Shown here: piece by piece, positions 1 to 6,183 of the stretch | Position numbering within the stretch: the first letter of the stretch is position 1 | Layout of the letters: each line of letters starts with the position of its first letter | Assembly (NCBI GenBank): GCA_012729935.1 | Contig: JAAYBY010000237.1 | Coordinates: 1-16,794 of the forward strand | Length of the DNA stretch: 16,794 bases | Reading direction: 5' to 3' | Source: Clostridiaceae bacterium | Lineage (GTDB): Bacteria > Bacillota > Clostridia > Saccharofermentanales > UBA5734 | Program-made: the position numbers and the translations under genes | Notes under the pieces: model-generated | What the model saw: only the letters and a program-made list of their open reading frames with translations | What the model was told of the DNA's origin: nothing | Database searches by the model: none

Positions 1-128
1 CGCAGCTGATTGATCGTTCTCCGCCGGTCTATCGCCTGAAAAACAGGTTGTATGATCGACATTGTTTGCTCAGACAGATCAATGACCGGATCTGAAATAC
101 CAAAAGTGTGGTAGGCCGTCTGAATCAA
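1..128 (-). CDS. Partial 5' end of a YnbB-like (methionine gamma-lyase family / aluminium resistance) protein
   Basis: This open frame runs off the left edge after 42 codons without a stop. It begins with TTG at 128-126, and the TTGA there overlaps the TGA stop of the upstream ACT gene. A GGGAGGT Shine-Dalgarno at 138-144 lies about 10 bases upstream and supports this start; an ATG two codons earlier in another frame ends after 18 codons. The visible peptide includes YHTFGISDPVIDLSEQ, then PVFQAIDR and INQL. This recalls the N-terminus of the PLP-dependent YnbB family, which has the pattern 'GIS..v..l..e......P.F..iD....yNQ.kVL'. The likeness is from memory of the family, and no catalytic residue falls inside the window, so the product name is tentative. 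Tight coupling to the ACT gene suggests it belongs to the same transcript. Confidence 0.5.
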   Translation of the reverse strand, partial: MIQTAYHTFGISDPVIDLSEQTMSIIQPVFQAIDRRRTINQL

Positions 129-556
129 GTTCCATAGACCTCCCTGCAGTCTAAAACACGAATACCGGTCTGATTCAGCCGTTCCAAAGCGAGTTCCGGG
201 TTTTCCACACGGATGATGACAATCGCATCGTCGGATGAACGTCCGACAAAAGCATAGAGATAGTCAACGGATATCGATCCGGAGCTTAATGTTTCAAGTG
301 CCTCATCCAGCGTTCCGGGCCGGTCGGCAATGGCCAGCGCGATCACACGGGTTGAGCTGACTGTGAATCCGGTTTTCGTTAAAACGTCCTGAGCCTTTTC
401 AGGCTGGTCGACGATCATGCGCAATATGCCATACTCCGTCGTATCAGCAATGTAGAGCGCACGAATATCGATCTGGTGTTCTTTTAAGGTCCGGGTCACT
501 TCTGCAAGTCTTCCGGATTTATTCTCCAGAAAGACCGATATCTGTTTGACAAACAT
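125..556 (-). CDS. Tandem ACT-domain protein, probable amino acid-binding regulator
   Basis: A 143-residue soluble protein made almost entirely of two ACT domains, at about residues 1-66 and 70-143. The first opens VKQISVFLENKSGRLAEV and the second IALAIADRPGTLDEAL, both showing the beta-strand, 'N/RxG.L.e' turn and helix typical of ACT folds. There is no DNA-binding, kinase or catalytic domain. ACT domains usually bind amino acids, and stand-alone tandem ACT proteins often sit beside iorAB and paaK genes in anaerobes. A sensor of aromatic amino acids or aryl acids is therefore a reasonable inference, but the ligand and partner are unknown. The frame is open back to an ATG at 607, but GGAGG at 565-569 is 8 bases before the ATG at 556 and nothing precedes the longer start, so I use 556. 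The gap to iorB is 50 bases. Confidence 0.85.
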   Translation of the reverse strand: MFVKQISVFLENKSGRLAEVTRTLKEHQIDIRALYIADTTEYGILRMIVDQPEKAQDVLTKTGFTVSSTRVIALAIADRPGTLDEALETLSSGSISVDYLYAFVGRSSDDAIVIIRVENPELALERLNQTGIRVLDCREVYGT

Positions 557-606
557 GACGAGCACCTCCATGAAGATCGCAGTAAAGCCAGTTTCTGGCG
601 ACCGCA

Positions 607-1212
607 TCAGTCTGTTTGAGTTGCTTTCATTATACCAGATCCCAGTTCAAATGCCTGAATGTTTATCGCATGCAGTTTTTGCGGAAGAACATGTTCGATG
701 GCCTGAAGGAAAACACGTTCGGGTATATCGAGCAGTTGCGACAACGCACCCAGCATGACGACATTGACCGCCTTGACTGATCCTGCCTGCTGTGCCAGAC
801 CGGTCGCATCGATTGAAAAGACCCGTGTTGAACCAAGTTCTGCCTGCCGCAGAGTCTGTTCGACTGCTTCCGGATACTGTGCCTGTCCCATACTGACCGT
901 CACCGGCATGACTCGGTTCTGATTCATGATCATCACACCGCCGACCTTCAGATGGGAAGCCCATCGAAGAGCTTCGAGTTCTTCAAACGACAGGATAAAA
1001 TCAGCTTCACCCGGCTCAATGACCGGTGAATGAACCTGTGGTGCGATCCGAACTGCTGTTGTCACGCTTCCGCCACGCTGTGCCATGCCATGAACTTCGG
1101 ACACACGGGTGTCGAGCCCCAGCTGAAGTGCCACATCGCTGAGTAATTTGCCGGCTACCAGCGTACCCTGGCCGCCGACACCGGCTAAAAGTAAATTAAA
1201 TCGTTTAATCAC
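607..1212 (-). CDS. iorB: Indolepyruvate:ferredoxin oxidoreductase, beta subunit
   Basis: About 201 residues, the usual size for IorB. This subunit pairs with IorA to oxidise aryl pyruvates (indolepyruvate, phenylpyruvate, hydroxyphenylpyruvate) to aryl-acetyl-CoA with reduction of ferredoxin, in the cytoplasm. The POR-gamma fold is shown by the glycine-rich GVGGQGTL at residues 11-18 and the conserved EVHGMAQRGGSV at about 39-50. The longest frame starts at a GTG at 1221, but that codon lies inside the Shine-Dalgarno GGGAGG at 1221-1226. The next GTG at 1212-1210 is 8 bases downstream and gives MIKRFNLLLAG, so it is preferred. Its first 8 bases overlap the end of iorA, indicating translational coupling. 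It shares its fold with the VOR gamma subunit at 14090-14632 but carries the IorB-specific HGMAQRGG stretch. Confidence 0.93.
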   Translation of the reverse strand: MIKRFNLLLAGVGGQGTLVAGKLLSDVALQLGLDTRVSEVHGMAQRGGSVTTAVRIAPQVHSPVIEPGEADFILSFEELEALRWASHLKVGGVMIMNQNRVMPVTVSMGQAQYPEAVEQTLRQAELGSTRVFSIDATGLAQQAGSVKAVNVVMLGALSQLLDIPERVFLQAIEHVLPQKLHAINIQAFELGSGIMKATQTD

Positions 1213-2968
1213 AGTCGCCACCTCCCTGCTTCAAAGCCTGAAAACGGCACGTCCGAATACAAAGTCCGCATCCGTTACAGGTATCCGGATCGATGACCGG
1301 ATAGCCGTCAGGACCGGCTGTCAACGCAGGACACATCAGGCGGATACACGCCCCGCACCGGGTGCACAGCGGCTGGTCAAGATAAACAAGCTGGTCGCGC
1401 GTACCTTTGCCCTGAGGAATCAGTGCACAAGGGCGGCGGGCAATGATCACAGATACACCTTTTTGCTTCAGTTCTTCTGCTATTGTCTTTTCCGACGCTT
1501 TTGAGTCAGCAGGATCTACGACACGAACCGAGGCAGCACCCAACACCCGACAAAGCGCTTCCAGATCGACAGACGGTGCCTGCTGCATCCGGATATTCAA
1601 ACCCGTCGACGGATTCTGCTGATGACCGGTCATCCCTGTGATCGAATTGTCAAGAATGAGGATTGTGCTGTCGCTCTGATTGTATACACTGTTGAGCAAG
1701 CCGGTCATGCCCGAGTGCAGGAATGTGGAATCACCGATAACAGCGACGGTCTTCCCGGTAAGCTGGCCGTTCGTGGCCTTCGCAATCCCGTGTGCCATAC
1801 CGATTGACGCACCCATACAAACGCAGGTATCCATCGCATAAGTCGGATTTAAAGCTCCGAGCGTGTAGCAGCCGATATCACCAGTTACGATAACTTTCAG
1901 ACGCTTAAGTGCCATAAACAGGCCCCGATGCGGACATCCGGCACAGAGAACAGGCGGGCGCGCCGGAGCTTCTGTCAGCTGACCGGCATCAAAGGCTGGC
2001 GGTGTCGGTTTATTTGTTTCTAACCCTGACCGGATCAAAGCGGTTGAATATTCACCGCACAGGGTAAATAATGTCTTTCCTTCACAGGCGATTCCAGCGG
2101 CTTTCAGTTCCGTCTCAATGACAGGATCCAGTTCTTCAGCGATGATCAGACGATCAACGTCGGCGGCAAACCGTTGTAATGCGTCAATCGGCAGCGGCCA
2201 GACCAGACCCAGCTTGAATACCGATGCGTCCGGAAAAGCCTCACGGACATACTGGCTCACAACACCACTCGTCACAAAACCGATTGAACGGCTTTTGTGA
2301 ATAATCTGATGGCAGCCCACCGATTCAGATGTTTCAGCCAATCGGGACATCCGATCTTCTACCAGCCTGTGGCGTTTGCGGGCCATGGCCGGCATCATCA
2401 CGTGCTTTTCTATGTTTTTGGCATAGGGGCGGACAACCTGCGGCTCAACAGCTGACAGCTCGACAGGTGATCTCGTATGTGCAATGCGTGTCGTCAGCCG
2501 GACGAGCACCGGTGTATCAAACTGCTCTGACAGCTCAAAAGCCGCCCGGGTCATGTCCTGGCATTCCTGACTGTCAGCCGGTTCAAACATCGGCAGCTTG
2601 GCTGCCCGGGCATAATGCCGGCTGTCCTGCTCATTCTGCGAACTGTGCATGCCCGGATCATCCGCGACAACGACAACGAGTCCACCGTTCACGCCTGTAT
2701 AGGAGGATGTGAAAAGCGGATCAGCTGCGACGTTCAAGCCAACATGTTTCATGCAGCTCATGGCACGTGCGCCGGCCAGACTGGCTCCGACAGCCACTTC
2801 CAGACCGACTTTTTCATTGGGTGCCCATTCGCACGCGATTTGCTCATACTGGCTGGCCGCCTCTGTTATCTCTGTACTGGGCGTGCCGGGATACGATGAA
2901 ATGACCTTGACGCCGGCAGCATGTGCCCCGGCAGCAATGGCTTCATTTCCCAATAGAATCTGTTTCAA
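1205..2968 (-). CDS. iorA: Indolepyruvate:ferredoxin oxidoreductase, alpha subunit
   Basis: 587 residues, close to the family norm of about 580-640. The catalytic subunit carries a pyrimidine-binding domain at the N-terminus (SSYPGTPSTEI, residues 24-34) and a TPP/Mg-binding domain with GDIGCYTLG, VIGDSTFLHSG and LDNSITGMTG in the 365-455 region. Two C-terminal [4Fe-4S] motifs have cysteines at about 535/538/541/546 and 564/567/570/574. The second motif ends CRF rather than the usual CP. The start is TTG at 2968, because an in-frame TGA lies immediately upstream; a modest GGTGA sits 7 bases before it. A 134-base gap separates it from paaK upstream, while iorB overlaps its 3' end. Family knowledge: IorAB converts aryl pyruvates to aryl-acetyl-CoA, and in some anaerobes runs in reverse to assimilate aryl acids. 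The direction here is inference only. Confidence 0.95.
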   Translation of the reverse strand: MKQILLGNEAIAAGAHAAGVKVISSYPGTPSTEITEAASQYEQIACEWAPNEKVGLEVAVGASLAGARAMSCMKHVGLNVAADPLFTSSYTGVNGGLVVVVADDPGMHSSQNEQDSRHYARAAKLPMFEPADSQECQDMTRAAFELSEQFDTPVLVRLTTRIAHTRSPVELSAVEPQVVRPYAKNIEKHVMMPAMARKRHRLVEDRMSRLAETSESVGCHQIIHKSRSIGFVTSGVVSQYVREAFPDASVFKLGLVWPLPIDALQRFAADVDRLIIAEELDPVIETELKAAGIACEGKTLFTLCGEYSTALIRSGLETNKPTPPAFDAGQLTEAPARPPVLCAGCPHRGLFMALKRLKVIVTGDIGCYTLGALNPTYAMDTCVCMGASIGMAHGIAKATNGQLTGKTVAVIGDSTFLHSGMTGLLNSVYNQSDSTILILDNSITGMTGHQQNPSTGLNIRMQQAPSVDLEALCRVLGAASVRVVDPADSKASEKTIAEELKQKGVSVIIARRPCALIPQGKGTRDQLVYLDQPLCTRCGACIRLMCPALTAGPDGYPVIDPDTCNGCGLCIRTCRFQALKQGGGDCD

Positions 2969-3001
2969 TCAAACATCACCACTTCTTTTTTGTTTCAGCA
3001 G

Positions 3002-3018
3002 TCAGACGATTGGTCTGA
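3002..3018. repeat. 6-bp inverted repeat in the iorA leader
   Basis: TCAGAC and GTCTGA arms flank a 5-base spacer, between the paaK stop and the iorA start. No T-run follows on either strand, so it is not an intrinsic terminator. It lies about 10 bases downstream of where a weak candidate promoter (-10 at 3035-3040) would start transcription. Its sequence resembles the inverted repeat in the glgB leader. Confidence 0.5.
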
Positions 3019-3034
3019 TGACACTGATTGTCCC

Positions 3035-3063
3035 ATTATTATCGATTTTGGCTGTTCGCGCAA
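3035..3063 (-). promoter_or_regulatory. Weak candidate internal promoter before iorA
   Basis: On the minus strand TTGCGC (3063-3058) and AATAAT (3040-3035) are separated by 17 bases. The -10 matches the sigma-A consensus at five of six positions and the -35 at three. The unusual 134-base gap inside an otherwise packed operon makes an internal promoter plausible, but the match is weak. Confidence 0.3.
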
Positions 3064-3102
3064 GGCAGGCTGTCACGATTTGGCCGTTGATCAGCCAAGC
3101 GA

Positions 3103-4407
3103 TCAGAAATTTTTATCATGGCGGCGATCGATGACGCGCTTGGATTTTCCAGCTGTCCGCTGAATGGTCTGAGGATTCAGCAGTGTCACCTTAACACCAA
3201 TCTGGAGAGTCGTACGGATCTTCTGCCTGATCTCTTGTGTCAGGTGCTCAAGCTCAGCGTAGCGCTCCAGCCGCTCTCCATCAGTCAGTTCTACTTGAAC
3301 CTCTAGTTTGTCCATAAACTGCTCCGTTGTCACGATCATCTGGTAGTGCGGTCCGATTCCCGGAATGGTCATCAGCACAGACTCAATCTGTGAGGGGAAG
3401 ACATTGACACCGCGAATGACCATCATATCGTCTGAACGGCCGCGAACCAGGTCCATGCGCACATTCGTCCGGCCGCAGCGGCACGGTTCGCGGTTAAGAC
3501 GAGTGATGTCTCTCGTCCGGTAGCGGATCATCGGAATACCCTCTTTGGTTAAAGTCGTCAGGACCAGTTCACCTTCAGACCCTTCCGGCAGGACAGCCCC
3601 GGTGTCCGGATCGATGATTTCCGGATAGATATGATCCTCATTGATATGCATACCGCTGTGTTCCAGACATTCATAGGAAACACCCGGTCCGCAGATTTCT
3701 GTCAGTCCGTAATTCTGTGTATCAATGATCGAAAGCCGTTCCATGATCAGTTGTCTCATTTCAGGTGTATGGCCTTCACCGCCGAACAGGCCGACGCGCA
3801 GTCTAAGATCCTCGCTTTTAACGCCCTCCGCCTGCATAACTTCAGTCAGATGCAGGATATATGACGGTGTTGCAACCAGTACAGTCGTACCAAAGTCCTG
3901 CATGAACATTAATTGTCGTTCAGACTGACCACTTGAGATGGGCAGCACGGAAGCACCCAGACGCTCAATGCCGGCATGCATTCCGAATCCACCGGTAAAA
4001 AGACCATAGCCAAACGAAATCTGCGCGATATCATTTTCGGTTACACCGGCAGCGGCTGCAACTCTGGCACAGCAGTCGGTCCAGTTCTCCATATCCTGCC
4101 TTGTATAACCGACCACAACCGGTTTGCCCGTCGTTCCTGAAGACGAGTGGAAACGGACAATCCGGCTGAGAGGTTCGGCAAAAAGGCCAAATGGATAGTG
4201 GTCTCTGAGATCTGTTTTAAGTGTGAACGGAATTCGTTCCAGATCCTGCAGGTGCCTGACGGACTCTGGTTTGATCCCGGCCTCATCAAGGCGTGCCCTG
4301 TAGAATGGAACCTGGTGGTAGATGCGTTCGATCGTCGCCCGCAAACGATCCAGCTGTATACGCTCCATTTCTGATCGTGATAATTGCTCAGCAGAACTCC
4401 AGATCAT
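3103..4407 (-). CDS. paaK: Phenylacetate-CoA ligase (AMP-forming)
   Basis: 434 residues, the usual length for PaaK-type adenylate-forming ligases, which turn an aryl acetate, ATP and CoA into aryl-acetyl-CoA, AMP and pyrophosphate. Visible motifs are the P-loop-like SSGTTGKP at residues 89-96, SFGYGLFTGGFGMHAG at about 131-146, NYGLTEICGPG at 232-242, RYRTRDITRL at about 295-304, and the hinge/C-terminal RGRSDDMMVIRGVNVFPSQ at 322-340. The ATG at 4407 forms an ATGA overlap with the symporter stop. An AAGGAG lies 10 bases upstream. Its neighbours, a symporter upstream and iorAB downstream, suit an aryl acetate substrate better than a generic fatty acid. The exact substrate (phenylacetate, indoleacetate or hydroxyphenylacetate) cannot be read from the sequence. 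The ligase may work for salvage or may hydrolyse nothing and simply recapture excreted acid. Confidence 0.93.
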   Translation of the reverse strand: MIWSSAEQLSRSEMERIQLDRLRATIERIYHQVPFYRARLDEAGIKPESVRHLQDLERIPFTLKTDLRDHYPFGLFAEPLSRIVRFHSSSGTTGKPVVVGYTRQDMENWTDCCARVAAAAGVTENDIAQISFGYGLFTGGFGMHAGIERLGASVLPISSGQSERQLMFMQDFGTTVLVATPSYILHLTEVMQAEGVKSEDLRLRVGLFGGEGHTPEMRQLIMERLSIIDTQNYGLTEICGPGVSYECLEHSGMHINEDHIYPEIIDPDTGAVLPEGSEGELVLTTLTKEGIPMIRYRTRDITRLNREPCRCGRTNVRMDLVRGRSDDMMVIRGVNVFPSQIESVLMTIPGIGPHYQMIVTTEQFMDKLEVQVELTDGERLERYAELEHLTQEIRQKIRTTLQIGVKVTLLNPQTIQRTAGKSKRVIDRRHDKNF

Positions 4408-5867
4408 AAAAAACTCGCTCCTTCCGGAATTGGAAACCAGCGTCGTGTCAGACGACTGGCCAACGGTGTTATAACCAGTGATACAAGCATCGCCAGAACA
4501 GCCAGACGGGGCGACCAGAAACCCGTCGGCAGCTGAAGAATCAAAATGATGGCAGCACCGATAATCACCGTACCCAGCCCGCTGACCATCCCGGCAACAG
4601 CACCGGCGCGTGTCGCTTTTCGGTCATATAGTCCCCAGATATAAGGTCCGATAAACGCTCCGGATACAGCGCCCCAGGAAAAGGCCATCAGCGTGACGAT
4701 CGCGCTTGGGATAACGGCAATCAGATAAGATATAAAAACAAACAGCAGTGACAACAGGCGCATAACCAGCATACTTTTCTTTTTTAGAATGGTTCGTCCA
4801 AATGTCGGCGCAGAGACAAGGACAACAGAAGCCAGTGTCGACATGGAAGCTGACATCATCAGAACAATCAGGATGGCCATCAGACCCGGCGATAAAATCG
4901 ACTCGAAGACCGCCGGCATCAAGGTATCCAGATCAGCGGTATTGAATTCAATGGCACGCTTTTGGGTTAAGACACGGGAAAACCCGCCAATCCAGTACGC
5001 ACCGCCGCCAATGATCAAGGCAAGCAGCGTGCTCATAATGGTCGCGCGCCTGACCGTTACCCGATCGCGAATTCCGTTGAATTTGGCGATCATCTGAGGC
5101 AGTCCAAGCGTTCCCAGGCTGGTCATGAGAATCAATGTGATCAGATCAAAGGGCATGGGGCCGAGCGGCTGAACCAGTGATCCGACCGGTATCACATCTG
5201 TCTGTATAGCTGACAGGGCAGCATGCGCCTCGGAAAATCCACCGGAAAGCTGAACCACACGTACAGCCATATATCCGACGCCTATCGTCATGATCAGGCC
5301 TTGAATCAAACTGTTGATCGCCGTAGACAAATAACCGCCAAAAAACAGGTAGACACCCGTAACGATTGCAATCAGCATCATGCTGATGCGGATATCCGCC
5401 AGAATTGAATCGGAAAAATACCGCTGCATCACATATCCCAACCCCTGGTAGACAGATGCAGAATAGGGTATCAGAAATATAAAAATGATCACCGCCGCGA
5501 AACGTTCAATCCCGATGCTGTCATAGCGCTTACGAAAAAATTCCGCCATTGTGCTCACCTGCATGGCCTGACTGATGCGCCTCGTCCGTTCTGCAAGAAG
5601 GAGCCAGGCGAGCAACGATCCGATCACGGCATTGCCGATCCCGATCCAGGTTGCGGACAAGCCGAACTGCCAGCCAAAACGGCCGGCATAGCCGACAAAA
5701 ACGACAGCGGAAAAATAAGTTGTACCATAGGAAAATGCAGATAACCAGGGACCGATTTTGCGTCCACCCAGAACATAGTCTTCAGATGTTTGAACTTTTC
5801 GATAACTGATCAGTCCGACAAGAATCATGACAAGAAGAAACAAGCCCAGAACACCATATTTAAGCAT
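4404..5867 (-). CDS. Sodium:solute symporter (SSS family), possible aryl-acid transporter
   Basis: 487 residues with about 12-13 hydrophobic segments and no signal peptide, as expected for an SSS-family inner-membrane sodium-coupled carrier. The N-terminal part shows the family pattern: a first helix, then SEDYVLGGRKIGPWLSAFSY (about residues 28-47), followed by helices rich in small residues and a conserved amphipathic stretch RISQAMQVSTMAEFFRKRY near 96-114. The protein is first in the operon and overlaps paaK by four bases. In pseudomonads a phenylacetate permease (PaaL/PhaJ) is also an SSS member, so an aryl acetate substrate is a fair inference from position. Pantothenate, proline or another carboxylate cannot be excluded. 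The ATG at 5867 follows an AAGGATGG sequence. A candidate promoter lies 40-67 bases upstream. Confidence 0.88.
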   Translation of the reverse strand: MLKYGVLGLFLLVMILVGLISYRKVQTSEDYVLGGRKIGPWLSAFSYGTTYFSAVVFVGYAGRFGWQFGLSATWIGIGNAVIGSLLAWLLLAERTRRISQAMQVSTMAEFFRKRYDSIGIERFAAVIIFIFLIPYSASVYQGLGYVMQRYFSDSILADIRISMMLIAIVTGVYLFFGGYLSTAINSLIQGLIMTIGVGYMAVRVVQLSGGFSEAHAALSAIQTDVIPVGSLVQPLGPMPFDLITLILMTSLGTLGLPQMIAKFNGIRDRVTVRRATIMSTLLALIIGGGAYWIGGFSRVLTQKRAIEFNTADLDTLMPAVFESILSPGLMAILIVLMMSASMSTLASVVLVSAPTFGRTILKKKSMLVMRLLSLLFVFISYLIAVIPSAIVTLMAFSWGAVSGAFIGPYIWGLYDRKATRAGAVAGMVSGLGTVIIGAAIILILQLPTGFWSPRLAVLAMLVSLVITPLASRLTRRWFPIPEGASFL

Positions 5868-5883
5868 ACTACCATCCTTCCCT

Positions 5884-5895
5884 GCCGTTTCCGGC
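5884..5895 (-). other. Small GNRA-type hairpin in the symporter leader
   Basis: On the minus strand GCCG-GAAA-CGGC forms a four-base-pair stem closed by a GAAA tetraloop. It begins about five bases after the predicted transcription start and ends before the ribosome binding site. It could stabilise the 5' end of the mRNA. The stem is short and may be chance. Confidence 0.35.
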
Positions 5896-5906
5896 GCTGC
5901 CTATCC

Positions 5907-5934
5907 ATGATATCATAAAAATATTTTCCTGCAA
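5907..5934 (-). promoter_or_regulatory. Promoter for the symporter-paaK-iorAB operon
   Basis: TTGCAG (5934-5929) and TATCAT (5912-5907) are 16 bases apart on the minus strand, with an A/T-rich spacer. Transcription would start near 5900, about 33 bases before the symporter ATG. It lies just downstream of the tRNA terminator, as expected for an independent operon. Confidence 0.6.
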
Positions 5935-5937
5935 GCG

Positions 5938-5978
5938 GACAAAAAGAAAACGCCCAAGACCTTACAGTCTCAAGCGTT
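5938..5978 (-). terminator. Rho-independent terminator after tRNA-Leu
   Basis: A 12-base-pair stem including three G-T pairs (arms 5967-5978 and 5949-5960) with a 6-base loop is followed on the minus strand by a T-run interrupted by one C. It directly follows the tRNA gene. It is also the first convincing terminator downstream of the glycogen operon. Confidence 0.9.
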
Positions 5979-5983
5979 TCGGT

Positions 5984-6066
5984 TGGTGCGGCCAATGGGA
6001 CTTGAACCCATACGGTTGCCCACACGCCCCTCAAACGTGCGCGTCTGCCAGTTCCGCCATGGCCGC
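5984..6066 (-). tRNA. tRNA-Leu (anticodon GAG)
   Basis: An 83-base gene with a complete cloverleaf and encoded CCA. The acceptor stem is GCGGCCA/TGGCCGC, followed by discriminator A (the base expected for leucine) and CCA. The anticodon stem CACGT/GCGTG encloses the loop TTGAGGG, giving anticodon GAG, which reads CUC and CUU codons. A long variable arm (around GGGCAACC) marks it as a class II tRNA. The T-arm is ATGGG-TTCAAGT-CCCAT. It has its own promoter and terminator and sits between the glycogen and aryl-acid operons. No integrase or duplicated 3' end suggestive of an attachment site is visible nearby. Confidence 0.97.
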
Positions 6067-6079
6067 ACGGCTAAACGGT

Positions 6080-6096
6080 CTGATCACGCAGATCAG
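6080..6096 (-). other. Hairpin in the 5' leader of pre-tRNA-Leu
   Basis: CTGATC and GATCAG form a perfect six-base-pair stem with a 5-base loop. It sits between the -10 box and the mature tRNA, at or within a few bases of the predicted transcription start. It would be removed by RNase P. Confidence 0.5.
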
Positions 6097-6104
6097 CATT
6101 TGAC

Positions 6105-6134
6105 ATTATAAGCATCGTGTTCATCGTTTGTCAA
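6105..6134 (-). promoter_or_regulatory. Strong sigma-A promoter for tRNA-Leu
   Basis: Perfect consensus hexamers TTGACA (6134-6129) and TATAAT (6110-6105) with an 18-base spacer on the minus strand. The predicted start near 6098 leaves a leader of about 30 bases before the mature tRNA. Confidence 0.9.
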
Positions 6135-6183
6135 CAGAGCAATCCGGCCAAAAGCCGCTCCTTGGTAATGATGCGATTACGGC

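Noticed and set aside
76..134. 18-codon minus-strand peptide starting at the ATG near the ACT stop
   Set aside because: It ends quickly, and the TTG frame with the same Shine-Dalgarno stays open to the window edge and resembles a known family.
3002..3018. Possible terminator between paaK and iorA
   Set aside because: The inverted repeat is not followed by a T-run on either strand.
5825..6034. 69-codon minus-strand open frame through the tRNA
   Set aside because: It is a translation of tRNA-Leu, its terminator and the symporter promoter region. It has no Shine-Dalgarno.
5984..6066. tRNA-Leu as an integration site
   Set aside because: No integrase, duplicated tRNA end or mobile-element genes are visible on either side.
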